Under the pieces are notes generated by a model. That model searched no databases. It had not been told where the DNA came from and worked only from the letters and a program-made list of their open reading frames with translations. Shown here one piece after another: positions 33,816-37,233 of a DNA stretch of 37,233 nucleotides (position 1 is its first letter; every line of letters starts with the position of its first letter). The stretch is from DATAMF01 sp964472565. Lineage in GTDB: Bacteria; Chloroflexota; Anaerolineae; Aggregatilineales; Aggregatilineaceae. Made by a program: the position numbers and the translations under genes. The DNA lies in assembly GCA_964472565.1 (NCBI GenBank), contig CAYYNB010000046.1, positions 1-37,233 of the forward strand. Direction: 5' to 3'.

Positions 33816-35696
33816 ATGCGCTTTGGGTTTAAGGCGATCCGCCGCATATTAGGATATGGAATCATGGCGATAGTCGCAGTGATGACTATCGGGTATGTGA
33901 TTTATGCTGCAAATGGTATCCTGCGCGAAGTCGAGGCGCGGGATTTACGACAGGAACATGATGGGATTATTGTGGGGACGGCCACCGCGCTCCACGAGCG
34001 GTTAACGGCTGTCGCTGTGGCGCAAGATGCAGCCATCAGTGAGCAGAATACGAGTACGGCAGCAGCGGAAACCGTGCAGCGAGAAGCTACGCTGAGCGTG
34101 GAGTATACGGCAACGGCTGCGGCTGAACTGGCGATGCAGGAGTTAGCTACGGCAAACGCAGCGGCGACACAAATCGCGCAGGTGCCGACGGAAACGCCAA
34201 CAACGGCACCATCGAATACGCCGCAACCCACGGACACGCCGCAGCCGCCAACATTGATACCGACGAACACACCGCGCGCGGTTACGCCGACGCTGATACC
34301 GACAAACACGCCGCGACCATCGGCGACTTTGGAACCTTCGAGCACTGCTACTGCAACAGTGACACTCACGCCGTCATTGATTCCAACTCCAACCATGACC
34401 TATACCCCAAGCCAGCAGCCCTCACCAACTTATGTGATCCAGGGGACGTATGCGGTGCCGGTGAATACGCCAGTGGTTGAAATTCCGCAGCGGATGCCGC
34501 TGATGGATACCGATCCCGATACGGTTAACTTTTTGATGCTGGGAAGCGATACGAGCGGCGGCGGGGTAGGGCATACGGATGTGCTGATTCTGGTGTCGGT
34601 GAACAAACGCGCCGGATCAGTGGCGATGTGGCATATTCCGCGCGACCTGTTTGTTTATATTCCGAATCACACGATGGACCGGATCAACATGGCCTATGCG
34701 CTGGGCGAGCAGTACGATTATCCCGGCGGCGGGTTTGGCCTGATGAAGGAAACGATTCTCTACAACTTTGGGATCGAAGTGGATCACTATGCGCGGGTGG
34801 ATTTCGATGATTTCCAAACGATTATTGAGGAACTCGGCGGATTGGAAGTCAGCGTGGACTGCGCAATCCAGGACTGGAAACTGATTGATTCCACGATGGA
34901 CCCGACTGTTGAGGATAACTGGGAATATTATACGCTGCCGATTGGCCGCCAAACACTTGATCCGTATACCGCGCTGTGGTATGTCCGCAGCCGTAAAACA
35001 ACAAATGACCTGGATCGGGGCCGCCGCCAGATGGATGTGCTGCGGGCGATGTGGGCGCAAGCCCGTAAACAGGGTCTGTTCGCGCAGGTGACGCAGCTTT
35101 GGCCGGACGCGGTGGAAGTGATCGAAACGGATTTAACGCTGACGGATGTGTTGGGGTTAGCACCGCTCGCTGTCAGTCTGGACCCGAATAATATCGTGCG
35201 GTACAGCGGGGAAATCGGCGTGCATTATATCGCCTTTACCACACCGGATGATAAACGAGAAGTATTTTTGCCGAACCGGGAAGCGCTGACGCCGCTGATT
35301 CAAAACTTCCTGACGCCGCCCACTGAAAATCGGTTAGCGCGCCAATCGACGACTGTCGAGATTATTGATGCTTCCAACTATTTGTTGGGGTTTGATGCGG
35401 TGGCGGCGGACCGTCTGGCCTGGGAAGGCTATACGGCGGTTGCATCGGGCGCACCTGCGAGTAATGGGCGTTTGGAACTGACCGTGATTTATGACTTCAC
35501 GGGGCAAGCGAAGGGCAGTGCGCTGGACGATTTGAAACGAATTTTGCGGGTGACGGATGCGCAGGTGGTGATCCAGCCGGACCCGAACCGCACGGTTGAT
35601 TTCCGGGTGGAGATCGGCGGGGCGTATAACTCGTGCGTATATGGGAACGCTGAAGATTATATCGAGGCTGGGCCGCCGGTAGACGGCGAAGAGTAA
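33816..35696 (+). CDS. LytR-CpsA-Psr (LCP) family wall-polymer ligase
   Basis: 626 residues. One transmembrane helix (about 12-33) anchors it. A coiled, Ala/Thr-rich stretch (about 45-120) leads to a Pro/Thr linker (about 122-205) in which LIPTNTPR is repeated. The LCP domain (about 232-430) has FLMLGSDTSGG, HIPRDLFVYIP, RINMAYALGEQ and the Arg-rich DLDRGRRQMDVLRA. The C-terminal LytR_C domain (about 505-600) has TTVEIIDASNYLLG. LCP enzymes attach teichoic acids, capsule or other polymers from a lipid carrier to peptidoglycan. It is a single gene with its own promoter and terminator, divergent from the GT2 gene. Confidence 0.93.
   Translation: MRFGFKAIRRILGYGIMAIVAVMTIGYVIYAANGILREVEARDLRQEHDGIIVGTATALHERLTAVAVAQDAAISEQNTSTAAAETVQREATLSVEYTATAAAELAMQELATANAAATQIAQVPTETPTTAPSNTPQPTDTPQPPTLIPTNTPRAVTPTLIPTNTPRPSATLEPSSTATATVTLTPSLIPTPTMTYTPSQQPSPTYVIQGTYAVPVNTPVVEIPQRMPLMDTDPDTVNFLMLGSDTSGGGVGHTDVLILVSVNKRAGSVAMWHIPRDLFVYIPNHTMDRINMAYALGEQYDYPGGGFGLMKETILYNFGIEVDHYARVDFDDFQTIIEELGGLEVSVDCAIQDWKLIDSTMDPTVEDNWEYYTLPIGRQTLDPYTALWYVRSRKTTNDLDRGRRQMDVLRAMWAQARKQGLFAQVTQLWPDAVEVIETDLTLTDVLGLAPLAVSLDPNNIVRYSGEIGVHYIAFTTPDDKREVFLPNREALTPLIQNFLTPPTENRLARQSTTVEIIDASNYLLGFDAVAADRLAWEGYTAVASGAPASNGRLELTVIYDFTGQAKGSALDDLKRILRVTDAQVVIQPDPNRTVDFRVEIGGAYNSCVYGNAEDYIEAGPPVDGEE
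34251..34316 (+). repeat. 39-base tandem repeat encoding Pro/Thr linker
   Basis: Two near-identical copies encode TLIPTNTPR at a 39-base (13-codon) offset inside the LCP-protein linker. Short repeats of this kind allow linker length to change by slippage. Confidence 0.5.
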
Positions 35697-35703
35697 AATT
35701 GGG

Positions 35704-35732
35704 AAGGGCGTGTGAATGAGCACGCCCTTTTT
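35704..35732 (+). terminator. Intrinsic terminator of the LCP-family gene
   Basis: Arms AAGGGCGTG and CACGCCCTT (9 bp) with an 8-base loop, followed by a T-run. It lies between the convergent LCP and Ser/Thr-kinase genes and may serve both. Confidence 0.85.
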
Positions 35733-35740
35733 GTATGGCG

Positions 35741-37233
35741 TTACCAGTCGGGAAGCTCGGCCTGGCCGGTTAAACGTTCGGGATCGCCTCCGGTGACAGG
35801 CACCCGATAAACGGCGGCATTCACATTCTGGCCGCGCTGGAAGATGATATAACGCCCATCCGGGGACCAGTCGGGGAACGTGTTCAGGGTGGTTCCGCTG
35901 GTCAACTGCTGCTTCTGGCTGCCGTCGGCGTTCATGATGTAGATGTTGGCTTCGCCGCTTGCCAACGAGGTGTAGGCGAGTTGAGTGCCATCGGGGGACC
36001 ACGTGGGGAAGGTGTTGGTGCCGCTGTCGGTCAACCGGGTAACTTCGCGTGTCTCCAAATCCAGAAGGGCGATGTCGTAGCGGTTGGCGTCCCATAAATT
36101 GGTATGGAAAGCGATAAAAGCGCCGTCGGGGGACCAATCGGGGCCGACTTCGTCGGCATTGTTGCCGAGCAGCTTTTCGCTTTCACCGCTGGTGATGTTG
36201 ACGGCAAACAGGTCGTAATCACCGTCCGGGTTGCCGTGATAGGCGAGCCGGGTGCCATCGGGGGACCACGTGGGATAACGCTCATCGATCCCGGTAGAAC
36301 TCGTCAGGTTTTTTAGCGAGTCGGAAGCGCCGCTGGCGTTGATGATGTAAATGTCGTAGTTGCTATCGGCGTTTAAGGCTCCATAAAACGCGATTTGGGT
36401 GTGATCGGGGGACCAGGCCGGGCCACGTTCCACCGTCGTAAAGTCGGTGATACGGCGGAGATTGGTGCCATCGACATTCATCGTGTAAATGTCCATCGTG
36501 CCGCCGCGATCTGAATTAAAGGTGATCGGGGGTGTATCCTCGGCAGAGCTGGAATCCGGCGCGGCGGGGCGCTGGGTTGCCTGCTCCTCTTCGTTATCGT
36601 TCTCTCCGCCAGTTAATGAACCAACGACATAAAGCACGCTGATGATACACAGCAGAATAATGAGCGCCAAGAGGCCAAACGCGGCTATATAGCCGGTGCG
36701 ATGCGAGCGGCGCGGCTGGGGGTAGGGCGGCGCAGGTGTATACATGGGGTGCGGCGGGTAGTATGGCTGCTCGGCGGGCATGTTCAGATGGCGAATTGTT
36801 TCTGGCTCTTCCGGTGTGAAATTCGCGGCGGGAATGGTCGCGGGGGAGGGCACATAGGGCGATTGGTTCAGATGAACCTGGGTAAGCGGCTGGTCGGGCA
36901 CCAAAGGGCCTGCGCCAGCCAATTCCTCGTCGGCAGGGGCGACGGGCAGCGCGTCGGGGGTGTGGTCATCATCGGGAATGGGGGCCATAAACTGGGACCA
37001 TTCCGGGATTTTGGGCGGCGGTGCGGCTGGAATATCCAGTGAGACGGGCGGCGCGCCGACAGCTTCGGCCAGCGCATCGTAAAACGCGGCAACCGACTCG
37101 TAGCGATCATCTGGGCGTTTTTCCAGACAGCGCAAAATGACTTCTTCCACGGCCTGACTCAGTTTCGGATTGTAGTGAGCCGGTGGAGCAGGGGGAAGGC
37201 GAAGATGTTCGGCGGCGATGCGGGTAGTCTGGG
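35741..37233 (-). CDS. Ser/Thr protein kinase with TM helix and TolB/PD40 beta-propeller (5'-partial)
   Basis: The gene runs off the right edge. The reading frame stays open to the window end, so GTG 37150 is not its start. The visible N-terminal part (AHYNPKLSQAVEEVILRCLEKRPDDRY) is the last helices of a Hanks-type kinase domain (subdomain XI Arg). A Pro-rich cytoplasmic linker follows, then one transmembrane helix (AAFGLLALIILLCIISVLYV, DNA about 36615-36690). The extracytoplasmic end has about six PD40 blades, five with the WSPDG or WSPDH pattern (PAWSPDHTQIAF, PTWSPDGTRLAY, PDWSPDGAFIAF and two more). The propeller replaces the PASTA repeats of classical PknB proteins and is the likely sensor. 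Catalytic residues lie outside the window. Confidence 0.88.
   Translation of the reverse strand, partial: QTTRIAAEHLRLPPAPPAHYNPKLSQAVEEVILRCLEKRPDDRYESVAAFYDALAEAVGAPPVSLDIPAAPPPKIPEWSQFMAPIPDDDHTPDALPVAPADEELAGAGPLVPDQPLTQVHLNQSPYVPSPATIPAANFTPEEPETIRHLNMPAEQPYYPPHPMYTPAPPYPQPRRSHRTGYIAAFGLLALIILLCIISVLYVVGSLTGGENDNEEEQATQRPAAPDSSSAEDTPPITFNSDRGGTMDIYTMNVDGTNLRRITDFTTVERGPAWSPDHTQIAFYGALNADSNYDIYIINASGASDSLKNLTSSTGIDERYPTWSPDGTRLAYHGNPDGDYDLFAVNITSGESEKLLGNNADEVGPDWSPDGAFIAFHTNLWDANRYDIALLDLETREVTRLTDSGTNTFPTWSPDGTQLAYTSLASGEANIYIMNADGSQKQQLTSGTTLNTFPDWSPDGRYIIFQRGQNVNAAVYRVPVTGGDPERLTGQAELPDW

Noticed and set aside
33902..34396. Val/Gly-rich minus-strand frame opposite the LCP linker
   Set aside because: Low-complexity complement of the Pro/Thr repeat, not a gene.
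35860..36480. Repeated WSPDG-coding DNA as a possible repeat array or CRISPR
   Set aside because: The repeats are codon-level and spaced as beta-propeller blades, with no constant spacer and repeat lengths; they are explained by the protein.

Overview
The window looks like a chromosomal segment of a Chloroflexota bacterium, probably class Anaerolineae. This placement is an inference from gene style: secreted proteins with Pro/Thr-rich linkers, a multi-SH3 secreted protein, MalK/UgpC-type ATPases without permeases nearby, GAF-rich cytosolic histidine kinases and a kinase/beta-propeller fusion. Both strands are densely coded. I see no transposase, integrase, CRISPR array or rRNA, and no clear sign of recent transfer.

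Region by region. (1) 43-3932, minus strand: a promoter, a valine-type T-box riboswitch, a class I methyltransferase, an interspersed palindrome, a short valine-rich ORF with a near-perfect Shine-Dalgarno that ends in ATGA on the next start, then valS and its terminator. (2) 4002-6075: a polysaccharide deacetylase convergent with a tRNA-Thr(CGU)/udk/VTT-membrane-protein unit. (3) 6116-10692: an orphan solute-binding lipoprotein, a CelD-type acetyltransferase, a small hypothetical protein, a TIM-barrel glycosidase-like protein and a possible small ORF. (4) 10922-13952: a purB-purH purine operon. (5) 13961-20032: a MalK-type ABC ATPase split by an in-frame TAG, a GT39-like membrane glycosyltransferase and a large multi-GAF histidine kinase. 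(6) 20029-23378: thrB, then a tight pair made of an FHA protein and a Clp-N/phosphotransferase-kinase fusion. (7) 23389-25387: a FecR-like membrane protein preceded by a cluster of AAAGTA-type inverted repeats, and an L,D-transpeptidase. (8) 25500-29902: a LolD/MacB-type ATPase with a giant double-FtsX permease. (9) 29968-33722: a GT2 glycosyltransferase, an ABC ATPase with an N-terminal insertion and a six-unit SH3 protein in one minus-strand run. (10) 33765-37233: an LCP-family ligase and the C-terminal part of a Ser/Thr kinase with a TolB/PD40 beta-propeller, which runs off the window.

Functionally the window mixes housekeeping (valS, tRNA-Thr, udk, purBH, thrB) with cell-envelope building and remodelling (deacetylase, GT39, GT2, L,D-transpeptidase, LCP, SH3, FtsX exporter) and signalling (GAF kinase, FHA plus kinase-like pair, Ser/Thr kinase). 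The best candidates for something undescribed are the FHA/Clp-N-kinase pair, the layered control of valS (T-box plus coupled leader ORF), and the AAAGTA operator cluster. All functions are read from motifs and remembered family features; no database search was run.
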